The translations under genes and the position numbers were made by a program. A stretch of 64,000 nt of DNA, taken from positions 62,001 to 126,000 of the forward strand of contig JAFXSC010000008.1 of NCBI GenBank assembly GCA_017525915.1, written 5' to 3'. The notes beneath the pieces are model-generated. The model was not told where the DNA came from, did no database searches, and saw only the letters and a list, made by a program, of their open reading frames with translations. This document shows positions 49,534-57,417 of the stretch, piece after piece; within the stretch, counting starts at the first letter, position 1, and every line of letters begins with the position of its first letter. This stretch comes from Ruminococcus sp. (lineage in GTDB: Bacteria > Bacillota > Clostridia > Oscillospirales > Ruminococcaceae).

Positions 49534-50436
49534 TTATTGATTCTGCACTGCGGCAGCCTTCTTTGCTTTACGCTTTCTGCGTTTTCCGGGGATAAAGACC
49601 CTGAAAATGTATGTTATCAGGAACCATAGTCCTGCGATAACCGCTGTTCCGAGGCGGAAGCTCACGCTGAACGACGTGTCCCAGCGCCCCTTGTCGAGAC
49701 CGAAGCCCGGCTGAATATCAACAGTCCTGAACCTCAGTGTGAATATCCTTCCCATCTGGGCGAGCCCGTTGTAGACGAGAGTGGAATATCTGCCGTATTT
49801 GAGAGCGCACTTGTAGGCGTCCTCGTCGGCGATGATGAAATCAATGTAGAAATTGCGGAATTTGAAGCCCTTGAAGATCATATGAGCAGGGTTCTTAGCT
49901 GCGAGCCAGATGCCGCCGACCATTTCGAGCTTGTCGCTGAGAGACTTGCCGCCCTTTTTATTGCCGTCATCTTCATCGGCTTCGTCAGTGACCTCGCCGT
50001 CCTCGTCGTAAACGACTTCGACCTCCTGCTTCTTCTTGTCCTTCTTTTTCTTCTTCTTTTTGTCTTCAGGGGGAGCAGCTTCCGGAACATCTTCCTCAGC
50101 CGCATCGTCGATCACAGTATCGGGGGACATCTCAGGCTCGCCGCCGGGAAGCTCGTCCTCCGCTATATCAGGTATGTCAGCCTGTATGCTGTCCGTATCG
50201 GGAGAGCTTTCTGCCGCAGGCTTGTCCTTTTTGCGCTTCGCCTTCTTTTTCTTCTTCCGCTTGTCGAGGAAGCCGTTGTGCGACGAGTCCATAAGGTCGA
50301 AGAACCAGAGCTTTATTTTATAGCTCAGCTTGCCGTCAACGTAGCCGAAGTCCACATCGGCAGGCACGGCGCATATGAGCACTATCAGTCCGAGTATAAC
50401 AAGGAAAATCCAAAGCAGTATTTTCAGTACGATCAT
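49534..50436 (-). CDS. DUF2953 membrane protein (YtfI-like)
   Basis: Function unknown. The 300-residue product starts with a membrane segment (MIVLKILLWIFLVILGLIVL). The VDFGYVDGKLSYKIKLWFFD strand region typical of DUF2953 follows, then a very charged insert of about 110 residues made of Lys and Asp/Glu runs (KKKKAKRKKDK, KKKKKKDKKKQEVEV). The conserved C-terminal part (YGRYSTLVYNGLAQMGRIFT) ends in a second membrane segment and a Lys/Arg tail. AAAGGAG precedes the ATG. It pairs with gerW and is probably membrane-bound during sporulation (inference from partner). Confidence 0.88.
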   Translation of the reverse strand: MIVLKILLWIFLVILGLIVLICAVPADVDFGYVDGKLSYKIKLWFFDLMDSSHNGFLDKRKKKKKAKRKKDKPAAESSPDTDSIQADIPDIAEDELPGGEPEMSPDTVIDDAAEEDVPEAAPPEDKKKKKKKDKKKQEVEVVYDEDGEVTDEADEDDGNKKGGKSLSDKLEMVGGIWLAAKNPAHMIFKGFKFRNFYIDFIIADEDAYKCALKYGRYSTLVYNGLAQMGRIFTLRFRTVDIQPGFGLDKGRWDTSFSVSFRLGTAVIAGLWFLITYIFRVFIPGKRRKRKAKKAAAVQNQ

Positions 50437-50453
50437 TCCTGCCGCTCCTTTCT

Positions 50454-51017
50454 TCAGGCGTTATCGTTATCTTCCGCATCGGCAAGCCCTTCTTCAAGGG
50501 TGAGCTGCTTGTCCGGAAGGGGAGGGAGCTCCGCTATCGAGCTGAGCCCGAAGCTCCTGAGAAACACCGCAGTAGTGCGGTATACAATGGGCTTTCCGGG
50601 AACATCGAGCCTTCCTGCTTCTTCCACGAGCCCTTTTTCCACAAGGTTATTTATGACAGACGAGCTGTCGATGCCCCTGACGTTTTCAACGAAGCCCTTC
50701 GAGACGGGCTGATTGTAGGCGATTATGGTGAGCGCTTCCATAGCTGCCGGAGACAGCGGCGTATTGCGCTTTGTTTCGAGGGCAGCCCTTATCTGCGGAG
50801 CGAATTCGTTCCGCGTACACATCTGGTATGAGCTGTCGAGCTTCTTTATGGTGATGCCGCTGCCGCAGTCGTCATAGCGGTCGCAGAGCAGCCTTATCAT
50901 CGAGGGGAGAGTACCGATATCGACACCGCTCGCTTCTGAGAGACGGTAAATCTCGACCGGCTCGCCGCTTGCGAAAAGTATAGCTTCTATTGCGCCGAGC
51001 TTCTCTTTGATCTCCAA
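50454..51017 (-). CDS. scpB: Segregation and condensation protein B
   Basis: ScpB is a kleisin-interacting winged-helix subunit of the bacterial SMC condensin. The 187-residue product shows AIEAILFASGEPVEIYRL near the start, LAALETKRNTPLSPAAMEAL-like text (AALETKRNTPLSPAAMEALT), AYNQPVSKGFVENVRG and NLVEKGLVEEAGR. Its start is TTG at 51017 with GGAGTG eight bases upstream, inside the end of scpA, an overlap of 31 bases that suggests coupled translation. smc is not in the window. Confidence 0.94.
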   Translation of the reverse strand: MEIKEKLGAIEAILFASGEPVEIYRLSEASGVDIGTLPSMIRLLCDRYDDCGSGITIKKLDSSYQMCTRNEFAPQIRAALETKRNTPLSPAAMEALTIIAYNQPVSKGFVENVRGIDSSSVINNLVEKGLVEEAGRLDVPGKPIVYRTTAVFLRSFGLSSIAELPPLPDKQLTLEEGLADAEDNDNA

Positions 51018-51742
51018 GTCTTTTTCACTCCGTTCTTTCTTCCCTTGAAGAATATCTTCATATTGTCCTCGCTTATGGTTATGCGCCCGTGACGGGTGAG
51101 TTCGAGGACTGCCAGAAATGTCGCAACTCTTGCCGAGCGGTCGGTAACGCCGTCATAAAGGCTGTCCATGCAGACCTCACCGTTTGAATAGAGCTCGCGG
51201 AGGATATGGACGACCTTAGTCATAACGGAGACTATCCTTCGCTTGACCACGGAATTTATCTTGCTCTCAACGCGCTGCTTCGATACCTCGCTGCGTATAG
51301 CCTTCTGCGATATGACGCTGTAAGCTTCGGCAAGGCGCTGGGGCTCGTGAATGAGCGAGTAGGTCATGTCCGCCTTTATCTTCATTGGCTTGCGGACGAA
51401 TATATCGGAACCGCAGAAGCTCTGTGCGAGTTTTGCGGCGGCGAGCTTGCAGAGGGAATACTCAATGAGTGCACCCTCAAGTTCTTTTTTCATCTGCTCG
51501 GCTTCCTCGGGCTGAGGCAGGAGGGAGGCTGTCTTGATGTAGATGAGCCTTGCCGCCATTTCGAGGAATTCGCCTGCGAGTTCAAGATCCTGCTGCCTTG
51601 CCTCGTCCATATATAAAAGGTACTGTTCGAGGAGCTTGGATATCTCGATGTCGCAGATATTGAGCTTATGCTTGGAAATAAGGCTCAGAAGGAGGTCGAG
51701 GGGACCCTCGAAGACCTCGAGCTTGAATGATATGGACTGCAT
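50987..51742 (-). CDS. scpA: Segregation and condensation protein A
   Basis: The kleisin subunit of the SMC complex, 251 residues. The N-terminal SMC-binding block FKLEVFEGPLDLLLSLI is near residue 6, ICDIEISKLLEQYLLYM follows, and the C-terminal winged helix includes KVVHILRELYSN. The ATG at 51742 overlaps the stop of the M50 protease gene as TAATG. ScpB follows directly, so the two partners are made in step. Confidence 0.95.
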   Translation of the reverse strand: MQSISFKLEVFEGPLDLLLSLISKHKLNICDIEISKLLEQYLLYMDEARQQDLELAGEFLEMAARLIYIKTASLLPQPEEAEQMKKELEGALIEYSLCKLAAAKLAQSFCGSDIFVRKPMKIKADMTYSLIHEPQRLAEAYSVISQKAIRSEVSKQRVESKINSVVKRRIVSVMTKVVHILRELYSNGEVCMDSLYDGVTDRSARVATFLAVLELTRHGRITISEDNMKIFFKGRKNGVKKTWRSKRSSAQ

Positions 51743-52446
51743 TATCCCCAGCCCCACTTCTTGGAAGGTATCTTGTAGAGGAGGTCGTCCCACATCAGGT
51801 CATATATGCCGTTTCTTGCGAGATACAGCGGATTAACGCTGTCGGGGATTATATCGAGGTTGAGTATTATGATGAAAGCGAGGAAGCCCATCTGTATTTC
51901 CTGAAAATGGGCATTTACCCACTGCTTCTGCCTGTAGCTGAGAAAGTAATTGAGCACACCGAAGCCGTCGAGCGGAGGAATCGGTATGAGGTTGAACACG
52001 GCAAGGCCGATATTCACCAGCATGAGGAATTCCATGAGGAGGTAGACGCAGTAGAGCATGGACACCTTATTGAAGATATAATAATCGTAGACCGCTGTGA
52101 GTCCCTTTTCGGTGGAGAGTATCCATGCCTTGACGAGACCGGCGGCGAAAGCGGCAATGAGGTTGGAGACCGGACCGGCAAGCGCAGTCAGAGCCATGCC
52201 TGCACGGGGGTTCCTCATATTTCTCGCTTCCACATGAACAGGCTTTGCCCAGCCGAAGCCGGTGAGCAGCATGAGTACAGAACCGAGCGGATCGAGGTGT
52301 ATGAAGGGATTGAGCGAAATCCTGTCGTCGGAGGTCCTGTCTCCGAAAGCCTTTGCAACGACTGCGTGGGCGGCTTCATGGAGAGGGAGGACAAGCAGAA
52401 GTGTCATTGCCCTTGCAAAATATTTTAATAATACTTCTATATCCAT
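51742..52446 (-). CDS. Site-2 protease family (M50) membrane metallopeptidase
   Basis: A rhomboid-like intramembrane zinc protease of 234 residues, close to the YwhC/SpoIVFB-like group that sits near scpA in many Firmicutes. The zinc motif is HEAAH in VLPLHEAAHAVVAKAFGD near residues 22-39, and the second metal site is FNLIPIPPLDGFG near residue 150. About five membrane segments are seen. AAAGGATC precedes the ATG at 52446; further upstream in-frame ATGs overlap the promoter. Its substrate is unknown. A consensus promoter lies at 52491-52519. Confidence 0.92.
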   Translation of the reverse strand: MDIEVLLKYFARAMTLLLVLPLHEAAHAVVAKAFGDRTSDDRISLNPFIHLDPLGSVLMLLTGFGWAKPVHVEARNMRNPRAGMALTALAGPVSNLIAAFAAGLVKAWILSTEKGLTAVYDYYIFNKVSMLYCVYLLMEFLMLVNIGLAVFNLIPIPPLDGFGVLNYFLSYRQKQWVNAHFQEIQMGFLAFIIILNLDIIPDSVNPLYLARNGIYDLMWDDLLYKIPSKKWGWG

Positions 52447-52490
52447 AGTGATCCTTTCAATCTGCGGCATCGCACAGTAATACAAATTAT

Positions 52491-52519
52491 ATTATACTAC
52501 ATTCATCCGGATTTTTCAA
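52491..52519 (-). promoter_or_regulatory. Promoter of the M50 protease-scpA-scpB unit
   Basis: On the minus strand TTGAAA and TATAAT are separated by 17 bp, 45 bp before the start. Confidence 0.8.
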
Positions 52520-52577
52520 GTAAATAATGAAAAATTAATGCCGCAAAAAATTTTTTTGGATTTTTTTAAAAAAAGGC

Positions 52578-52606
52578 TTGCATTTTTCTGAGATTTATGA
52601 TAGAAT
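52578..52606 (+). promoter_or_regulatory. Promoter of rpmB
   Basis: TTGCAT at 52578-52583 and TAGAAT at 52601-52606 are separated by 17 bp, 46 bp before the start codon. Confidence 0.65.
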
Positions 52607-52652
52607 AATCATGTTGTATTTTTTCACAAGCAATTTAAGGAGGTGCAGCCTG

Positions 52653-52841
52653 ATGGCAAAATGTGATATCTGCGGAAAGGGAATGACCTTCGGTATCAAG
52701 GTTTCCCACTCTCACAGAAGGACTAACAGAACATGGAAGCCCAATGTAAAGCGTGTCAAGGCTATCGTCAAGGGTACTCCTTGTCATATCTACGCTTGCT
52801 CAAGGTGCCTTCGTTCAGGTAAGGTTGAGAGAGCAAACTGA
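52653..52841 (+). CDS. rpmB: 50S ribosomal protein L28
   Basis: A 62-residue large-subunit protein. It begins MAKCDICGKGMTFGIKVSHS and retains a second pair of cysteines in YACSRCLRSGKVERAN, the zinc-binding form. Length is normal. AAGGAGGTG lies eight bases before the ATG; the longer open frame upstream crosses the promoter. It is monocistronic with its own terminator at 52857-52892. Confidence 0.96.
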   Translation: MAKCDICGKGMTFGIKVSHSHRRTNRTWKPNVKRVKAIVKGTPCHIYACSRCLRSGKVERAN

Positions 52842-52856
52842 TCTGATGTTGAAAAT

Positions 52857-52892
52857 AAGAGCGTTCCGCAAGGGCGCTCTTGTTTTTTTATT
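52857..52892 (+). terminator. Terminator of rpmB
   Basis: AAGAGCG and CGCTCTT enclose an 11-base loop and are followed by GTTTTTTTATTC. Confidence 0.85.
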
Positions 52893-52985
52893 CATAATTA
52901 AGTGCTTAGTGTTTAGCTGCGGTGCCAGCTTACGCGGACGGATTTACAATTGCAGGAGACGCCTTCACCTGCGCTGCTCACTCCA
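52893..52985. repeat. Dispersed intergenic repeat, diverged copy D
   Basis: TTCATAATTAAGTGCTTAGTG resembles the arms of other copies, shown here at 52892-52912. The following GGTGCC, GCGGACGGATTTACAATT resembles their core (GGTGTCC, GGGACGGATCTGAATT). The right half differs, so membership is tentative. Confidence 0.4.
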
Positions 52986-53019
52986 AACTGCTAAAAGATT
53001 GAAAAAAATCAGAAAGCCC

Positions 53020-53048
53020 TTGAATTGCTTCCGGAAATATGTTATAAT
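53020..53048 (+). promoter_or_regulatory. Promoter of the papain-like protein gene
   Basis: TTGAAT at 53020-53025 and TATAAT at 53043-53048 have a 17-bp spacer. The expected transcription start, near 53055, leaves only about 25 bases before a CTG codon at 53080. Confidence 0.75.
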
Positions 53049-53079
53049 TACTTGATATATATTGAAAGGAGGAAGCGCT

Positions 53080-53634
53080 CTGACTGATTATATATATATT
53101 GTAATGGCTCAGACCGGTACAAGACCTGCAAGCTTTTTCAGGTTCGTCACCAAAAAGCCGTTCAACCACGTTTCACTTTCGGGCGACGTGACCCTTTCTG
53201 AGATGTACAGCTTCTGCCGCACCTACCGCCGCTTTCCGCTTCCTGCGACCTTCAACAGGGAGACCGTCGGTGAGGGTACCCTCGGTAACTTCGGCACCAT
53301 TCCCTGCGAGATATACCGCATTCAGGTCACTCGCGAGCAGAAGGAGAACTATTACCGCATTATTCGCCATTTCTCGGACAACAGGAACGTCTACTCGTAT
53401 AATATACTCGGTCTGCTGACCGTATACCTTGATATAGAATGGAGCAGAAAGAAAAAGTTCCTCTGCTCCCAGTTTGTAGCCTATACTATGGACAAGATCG
53501 GCATTCACCTCGATAAGCCCTTCTGTCTCTACAAGCCGGACGATTTCCGGAGCTTTCCCGGTGCATCGCTCATCTATTCGGGCGAGCTGAATACTTTTTA
53601 CAGCACTGTAAGGTCAAAATCTGCTGCAAAGTGA
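53080..53634 (+). CDS. YiiX/NlpC-P60-like permuted papain-fold protein, probable CTG start
   Basis: The 184-residue product resembles the YiiX/YebB branch of permuted papain-like hydrolases. It has an N-terminal strand YIYIVMAQTGTRPASFFRF, a His in PFNHVSLS (His30) and a Cys at the head of a helix in FLCSQFVAYTM (Cys129), the right order for a circularly permuted catalytic pair. No signal peptide is seen. AAAGGAGG at 53065-53072 is seven bases before CTG at 53080; the next in-frame ATG (53104) would remove the first strand and is 31 bases from that site, and a TTG at 53062 lies before it. The substrate could be a lipid or peptide bond; it is unknown. Its end overlaps a convergent gene by 21 bases. 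Confidence 0.78.
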   Translation: MTDYIYIVMAQTGTRPASFFRFVTKKPFNHVSLSGDVTLSEMYSFCRTYRRFPLPATFNRETVGEGTLGNFGTIPCEIYRIQVTREQKENYYRIIRHFSDNRNVYSYNILGLLTVYLDIEWSRKKKFLCSQFVAYTMDKIGIHLDKPFCLYKPDDFRSFPGASLIYSGELNTFYSTVRSKSAAK

Positions 53635-53916
53635 TATGACCAGTGAAGCCGCCCTGAGCTCGTCGGGAGCCAGTATATAGGCGGCACAGTAAAGCCGGCT
53701 TTCCGGGGCGAAGGGGGAGAGGTCTATCTCCGCACCGCTGCTGAGCACGCTGACTGAGGCACTGCCGGCATTGAGCGTAAGACCTGCCGGAGCTGTATCC
53801 TCGCCGGTCATTCTTCTGCGAAAGCTTGAATATGAATCAATAAACAGCCATATGCCCGCTGAGAGTATCAGGTACGCAAGTACCATGCCCGCAGCGGCTT
53901 TTTTTCTTTTGTGCAT
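53614..53916 (-). CDS. Small membrane-anchored protein downstream of spoIIP
   Basis: Not recognised. The 100-residue product has a basic start (MHKRKKAAAG), one membrane segment (about 9-28) and a small outside domain with a Ser/Gly/Leu-rich pattern and two Cys near the end. It starts two bases after the spoIIP stop, so it is probably translated with it and may act in the same sporulation step (position only). Its 3-prime end overlaps the convergent papain-like gene. Confidence 0.6.
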   Translation of the reverse strand: MHKRKKAAAGMVLAYLILSAGIWLFIDSYSSFRRRMTGEDTAPAGLTLNAGSASVSVLSSGAEIDLSPFAPESRLYCAAYILAPDELRAASLVISLCSRF

Positions 53917-53918
53917 TG

Positions 53919-55076
53919 CTATCCCTTTCTTTCATTCTTCATGGAATTCAGGAGCCTGCCGAGAGAGCGTCCTATGAGCTGACCGGAATACTGCACCTGT
54001 TCGAGGGTATTGCCGTGAGAGCCTACCTCAATGAGAAGGCTGCCGGTCGTGAGGTCCTGATTATACTTGCGGTAATCAAAAAGCACCGGGCGCGTAAGTC
54101 CCGGCGTATCTCCCTCGAGCTGCTGCTGGAGAGCACAGGCGAACCGGAAGTTCTTCATATATGAGGGCATACCGAGAGTACCGTCATCACAGCCGGAGAT
54201 TATCATTACCTGTGCCGCCTCCCTGCCGTTCACGCTGACAAAGGGCTGATAGATGACGCCGTCTCCGGAGATAGCGTCCCTGTGGATATCGAGGACTACC
54301 TTTATCGAGGGATATTTCTCAAGGATTGGAACTATCGTCTCACGGCTGCGGTCGTAGGCACCGTTGTAGGAGGGGTAGTCGTGGACCGTCCTGACGTGTA
54401 TAACGCCTATATCCTGCGCTTCAAGCTCTGCCTGAATGGCATCGCCGACCATTACGACATTCTTTGTATCATCGGTGGTGCGGTAGTTGAAGGCAGGGTC
54501 GTACTCATCGCGGACGCATGGCTCGAAGCTCTCGCAGGTGTGGGTATGGTATATGAGCACCTGCGGCTCGGCGGTATCGGTCACGGTGAAGCAGGGAAGC
54601 GAACCCGAAACCGCGATGAGCTCGTTGTTTGGGACAGCGGTCTTGTTGTTGACCTGACCGCCTTTTTTAAGGTCGAAGAAGGTGTCTCCGGAGTACGGCG
54701 CATAGGTCGTCCGGACAACGCTGCCGCCGGTTCCCCATGAGGTCGGATAGGGCTTGTCACCCGGTGAAGGGTTGGTCATGGCGAGTGGAGAGACAAGCCT
54801 CACGCCGAAGGGCTCGTCTGCGGCTTCATCGGATATACCGTAGCCCTCGGAAAGTATCAGACTGCCGGAAAGCTCGCTGCCGGAGTTTATGACCTGACCG
54901 GAGCTTCCAGCATATGCAGATGCGGCAGGGGAACGTTCTTCACTTAGTTCCGGGGACTTCCTTCCATTGGAGAGCCAGTCGATGCCGCTTGCTGATGCGG
55001 CGATGAGCGAGGGCGTGAGCAGGAGGGCGGTTGTCCGGAAAAGAGTGCGGAGCGCGGAATTGCTTCGGCGTTTCAT
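53919..55076 (-). CDS. spoIIP: Stage II sporulation protein P
   Basis: SpoIIP is a membrane-anchored peptidoglycan amidase and endopeptidase that, with SpoIID and SpoIIM, drives engulfment of the forespore. The 385-residue product has an N-terminal membrane segment (about 12-30), a variable linker and the conserved domain. That domain carries VLIYHTHTCESF (metal ligand His), GDAIQAELEAQDIGVIH, VVLDIHRDAI and SLLIEVGSHGNTLEQ with its catalytic Glu. GAGGTGA precedes the ATG at 55076. Control by the mother-cell sigma-E is expected from the family; I could not fit that promoter with confidence. Confidence 0.95.
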   Translation of the reverse strand: MKRRSNSALRTLFRTTALLLTPSLIAASASGIDWLSNGRKSPELSEERSPAASAYAGSSGQVINSGSELSGSLILSEGYGISDEAADEPFGVRLVSPLAMTNPSPGDKPYPTSWGTGGSVVRTTYAPYSGDTFFDLKKGGQVNNKTAVPNNELIAVSGSLPCFTVTDTAEPQVLIYHTHTCESFEPCVRDEYDPAFNYRTTDDTKNVVMVGDAIQAELEAQDIGVIHVRTVHDYPSYNGAYDRSRETIVPILEKYPSIKVVLDIHRDAISGDGVIYQPFVSVNGREAAQVMIISGCDDGTLGMPSYMKNFRFACALQQQLEGDTPGLTRPVLFDYRKYNQDLTTGSLLIEVGSHGNTLEQVQYSGQLIGRSLGRLLNSMKNERKG

Positions 55077-55124
55077 ATATCTCACCTCATTAGTATTTCC
55101 TTTACTCTCATTATATTCATGCTG

Positions 55125-55175
55125 TCGGCAATTCAGAACTCAGCAAGCAGTGAACACTGATCACTAATTCAAAAC
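55125..55175. repeat. Short intergenic repeat of the CAGTGAACACTGATCACT type
   Basis: The region reads TTCAGAACTCAGCAAGCAGT and continues GAACACTGATCACTAATTC. Closely similar words occur at 57160-57212 and in the arms at 22008-22083 and 23159-23234. Confidence 0.5.
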
Positions 55176-55179
55176 ATGG

Positions 55180-55208
55180 TTGCAATTCTGGAAGAAGTGT
55201 GATATAAT
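55180..55208 (+). promoter_or_regulatory. Promoter of cysK
   Basis: TTGCAA at 55180-55185 and TATAAT at 55203-55208 are separated by 17 bp, 28 bp before the ATG. No T-box or CymR-like site was recognised. Confidence 0.8.
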
Positions 55209-55236
55209 ACAGATATTAAATGACGAACGGAGCAGA

Positions 55237-56166
55237 ATGATGATATACAATAATATTCTCGAAGCAATGGGAAATACCCCCATGATAAGGCTCAGCCGCA
55301 TGAACAAGCCCGGAAGCGCACAGATACTCGTCAAGTTCGAGGGACTTAACGTCGGCGGCTCGATAAAGACACGCACCGCCTACAATATGATACTCAAGGC
55401 TGAGAAGGAGGGAAGGATAACTCCCGATACGATAATAGTTGAACCTACCAGCGGAAATCAGGGCATAGGTCTCGCACTCGTCGGCGCGGTAAGAGGTTAC
55501 AAGACCGTTATAATCATGCCGGACTCCGTAAGTGAGGAGCGCAGAAAGCTCGTTGAACACTACGGCGCGGACGTTATCCTTATCCACGATGACGGCGATA
55601 TCGGCAAGTGTATCCAGAAATGCCTTGATACCGCCCTTGAAATGGCTGCTGCCGACCCGAAGGTATTCGTTCCCCAGCAGTTCGAGAACATCAACAATAC
55701 CCTCGCTCACAAGGAGCATACTGCCCTCGAAATACTTGAACAGGCTGGCTGTCCCATTGACGGCTTCTGCTCAGGAATAGGCACAGGCGGCACTATCACC
55801 GGCATCGGTGAGACCCTGAAGGAGCACAATCCTCACATGGAGATATGGGCTGTTGAGCCTGAGCACGCCGCTATACTTGCCGGAGGTACTATCGGTACTC
55901 ACCTGCAAATGGGCATCGGGGACGGTATCGTTCCCCCTATCCTCAACAAGAACATCTACGACCACATACATATAGTCACTGACGAGGACGCTATCTCTAC
56001 CGCCAAGATGCTTGCCGCGCTGGAGGGCATAATGTGCGGCATATCGAGCGGTACGAACGTTGCCGCTGCCCTTGCTCTTGCCGAAAAGCTCGGCGAGGGT
56101 AAGACCGTTGTGACTATACTTCCCGACACAGCCGAGCGTTATTTCTCAACGCCGCTGTTTGAATAA
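55237..56166 (+). CDS. cysK: Cysteine synthase (O-acetylserine sulfhydrylase) family
   Basis: A PLP enzyme of 309 residues making cysteine from O-acetylserine and sulfide. The Schiff-base Lys is in GGSIKTRTAYNM (Lys44), the substrate loop in EPTSGNQGIGLA near residue 69, and the phosphate loop in GIGTGGTITGIG near residue 180. The motif GSIKTR instead of the commoner GSVKDR is a small departure, so cystathionine beta-synthase-like or other O-acyl substrates are not excluded. GGAG lies before the ATG at 55237. A dehydrogenase gene starts three bases after its stop. Confidence 0.9.
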   Translation: MMIYNNILEAMGNTPMIRLSRMNKPGSAQILVKFEGLNVGGSIKTRTAYNMILKAEKEGRITPDTIIVEPTSGNQGIGLALVGAVRGYKTVIIMPDSVSEERRKLVEHYGADVILIHDDGDIGKCIQKCLDTALEMAAADPKVFVPQQFENINNTLAHKEHTALEILEQAGCPIDGFCSGIGTGGTITGIGETLKEHNPHMEIWAVEPEHAAILAGGTIGTHLQMGIGDGIVPPILNKNIYDHIHIVTDEDAISTAKMLAALEGIMCGISSGTNVAAALALAEKLGEGKTVVTILPDTAERYFSTPLFE

Positions 56167-56169
56167 GCT

Positions 56170-57159
56170 ATGGATAAGGTGAAATGGGGCGTTCTCGGTA
56201 CGGGACGCATAGCCAATACTTTTGCAGCCGCACTGAGGGAAACCGAAGGTGCGGAACTGTTTGCAGCTGCCTCGCGCAGCATTGAAAAAGCGGAGGCTTT
56301 TGCCGCAGAATACGGCTTTGAAAAGGCTTACGGGAGCTATGAGGAGCTCGTCTCCGACAGCGATGTGGACATAGTTTATATCGCCACGCCAATGGCTTCA
56401 CACTATCATGACGCCATGCTCTGCCTTAACGCCGGGAAGAACGTTCTCTGCGAAAAATCCGTAACTCTCAACACTGTCCAGCTTGAAGAACTTCTCGCTC
56501 TCGCAAAAAGCAGGGGACTTTTCTTCATGGAAGCAATGTGGATGAAATGCCGTCCCTTCTACCTCAGAGCGAGGGAATGGGTCAGCTCCGGCAGGATAGG
56601 CGATGTACTCTCGGTCACGGCTGATTTCAGCAATCATGTACCGTACAGTCCCGGAGACAGGCTTTTCCGTCCCGACTGCGGCGGCGGTGCGCTTCTTGAC
56701 CTTACCGTTTATCCGCTCACGCTCTTTGCTGATATCCTCGGAGGAGCTCCAGTGAAAACGGTCTCGTCTGCCGATATCAGGGAAGGTATAGACTTCAGCA
56801 ATTCGGTCACGCTCAGATATCCCGGAGGTGCCTTTGCAAAGTCTGAATGCGGCTTTGAACGTCAGCTCGACAATGCCGCTGCGATACACGGTTCTGCCGG
56901 GAGCATTCTGTTCGGGAACTGCTTCTTCTGTTCGGGGGAGGTCACACTTGTTGACGGTTCAGGCAGGTGCATCGATGAATTTTCCGAGCCGGAAGGCATA
57001 AACGGCTATACTTACGAGATAAGCGAAGCGCAGGGCTGTATACGCGAGGGCAGGCTGGAAAGTCCTCTCGTTCCGCACAGCAGTACCCTTGCAGTCATGC
57101 GTATAATGGACGAATGCCGCAGACAGTGGGGACTTGTATTCCCAGGCGAAGACGCTTAG
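56170..57159 (+). CDS. Gfo/Idh/MocA family NAD(P)-dependent oxidoreductase
   Basis: The 329-residue product has an N-terminal Rossmann fold (KWGVLGTGRIANTFAAAL near residue 4, DIVYIATPMASHYHDAMLCL near 72) and the EKS motif in NVLCEKSVTLN near 94. The C-terminal alpha/beta substrate domain contains DCGGGALLDLTVYPL. These enzymes oxidise or reduce sugars and related alcohols; trans-1,2-dihydrobenzene-diol-dehydrogenase-like members look most similar (recollection). The exact substrate is unknown. Only three bases separate it from cysK, so they are co-transcribed, though no metabolic link is obvious. Confidence 0.92.
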   Translation: MDKVKWGVLGTGRIANTFAAALRETEGAELFAAASRSIEKAEAFAAEYGFEKAYGSYEELVSDSDVDIVYIATPMASHYHDAMLCLNAGKNVLCEKSVTLNTVQLEELLALAKSRGLFFMEAMWMKCRPFYLRAREWVSSGRIGDVLSVTADFSNHVPYSPGDRLFRPDCGGGALLDLTVYPLTLFADILGGAPVKTVSSADIREGIDFSNSVTLRYPGGAFAKSECGFERQLDNAAAIHGSAGSILFGNCFFCSGEVTLVDGSGRCIDEFSEPEGINGYTYEISEAQGCIREGRLESPLVPHSSTLAVMRIMDECRRQWGLVFPGEDA

Positions 57160-57212
57160 TAATTAGTAATCAGAGAGTAGTTCAGAGCTCTTAGTTCTGA
57201 GCACTGATCACT
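57160..57212. repeat. Short intergenic repeat before a terminator
   Basis: The region reads TTAGTAATTAGTAATCAGAG and later TTCTGAGCACTGATCACTGA, related to the words at 55125-55175 and in the ATPase-flanking arms. CAGAGCTC and TTCTGAGC can also pair as a hairpin. Confidence 0.45.
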
Positions 57213-57213
57213 G

Positions 57214-57245
57214 AAAAAAGGACGGCATAAGCCGTCCCTTTCTGT
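57214..57245 (+). terminator. Terminator of cysK and the dehydrogenase gene
   Basis: GGACGGC and GCCGTCC pair around ATAA, followed by CTTTCTGTTG. Confidence 0.8.
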
Positions 57246-57417
57246 TGTATAAGGTTATGTGTATACTGCCGTGAGCGTATCGCTTTTGATCTTAAGCGGT
57301 ATACCACTCGGGCTCAGACATGATCTTGTCTCGCCTTCGGGCAAAAGCAAACTTCCGGTCTGCACAAACAGAGCGAGCTTGCGGGCGGCAGCGTGGAAGC
57401 CAGCGGTGGCTCACCGC
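57246..57417. other. Unexplained intergenic stretch downstream of the ABC-2 exporter
   Basis: This 172-base gap holds no gene I can support. On the minus strand, right after the permease stop, AGCGGTG and CACCGCT form a seven-base-pair hairpin without a T tract. The rest is GC-rich with several short inverted words (GCCTTCGGGC, CTCGGGCTCAGACATG) and could be a degenerate repeat or an RNA. Confidence 0.4.
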
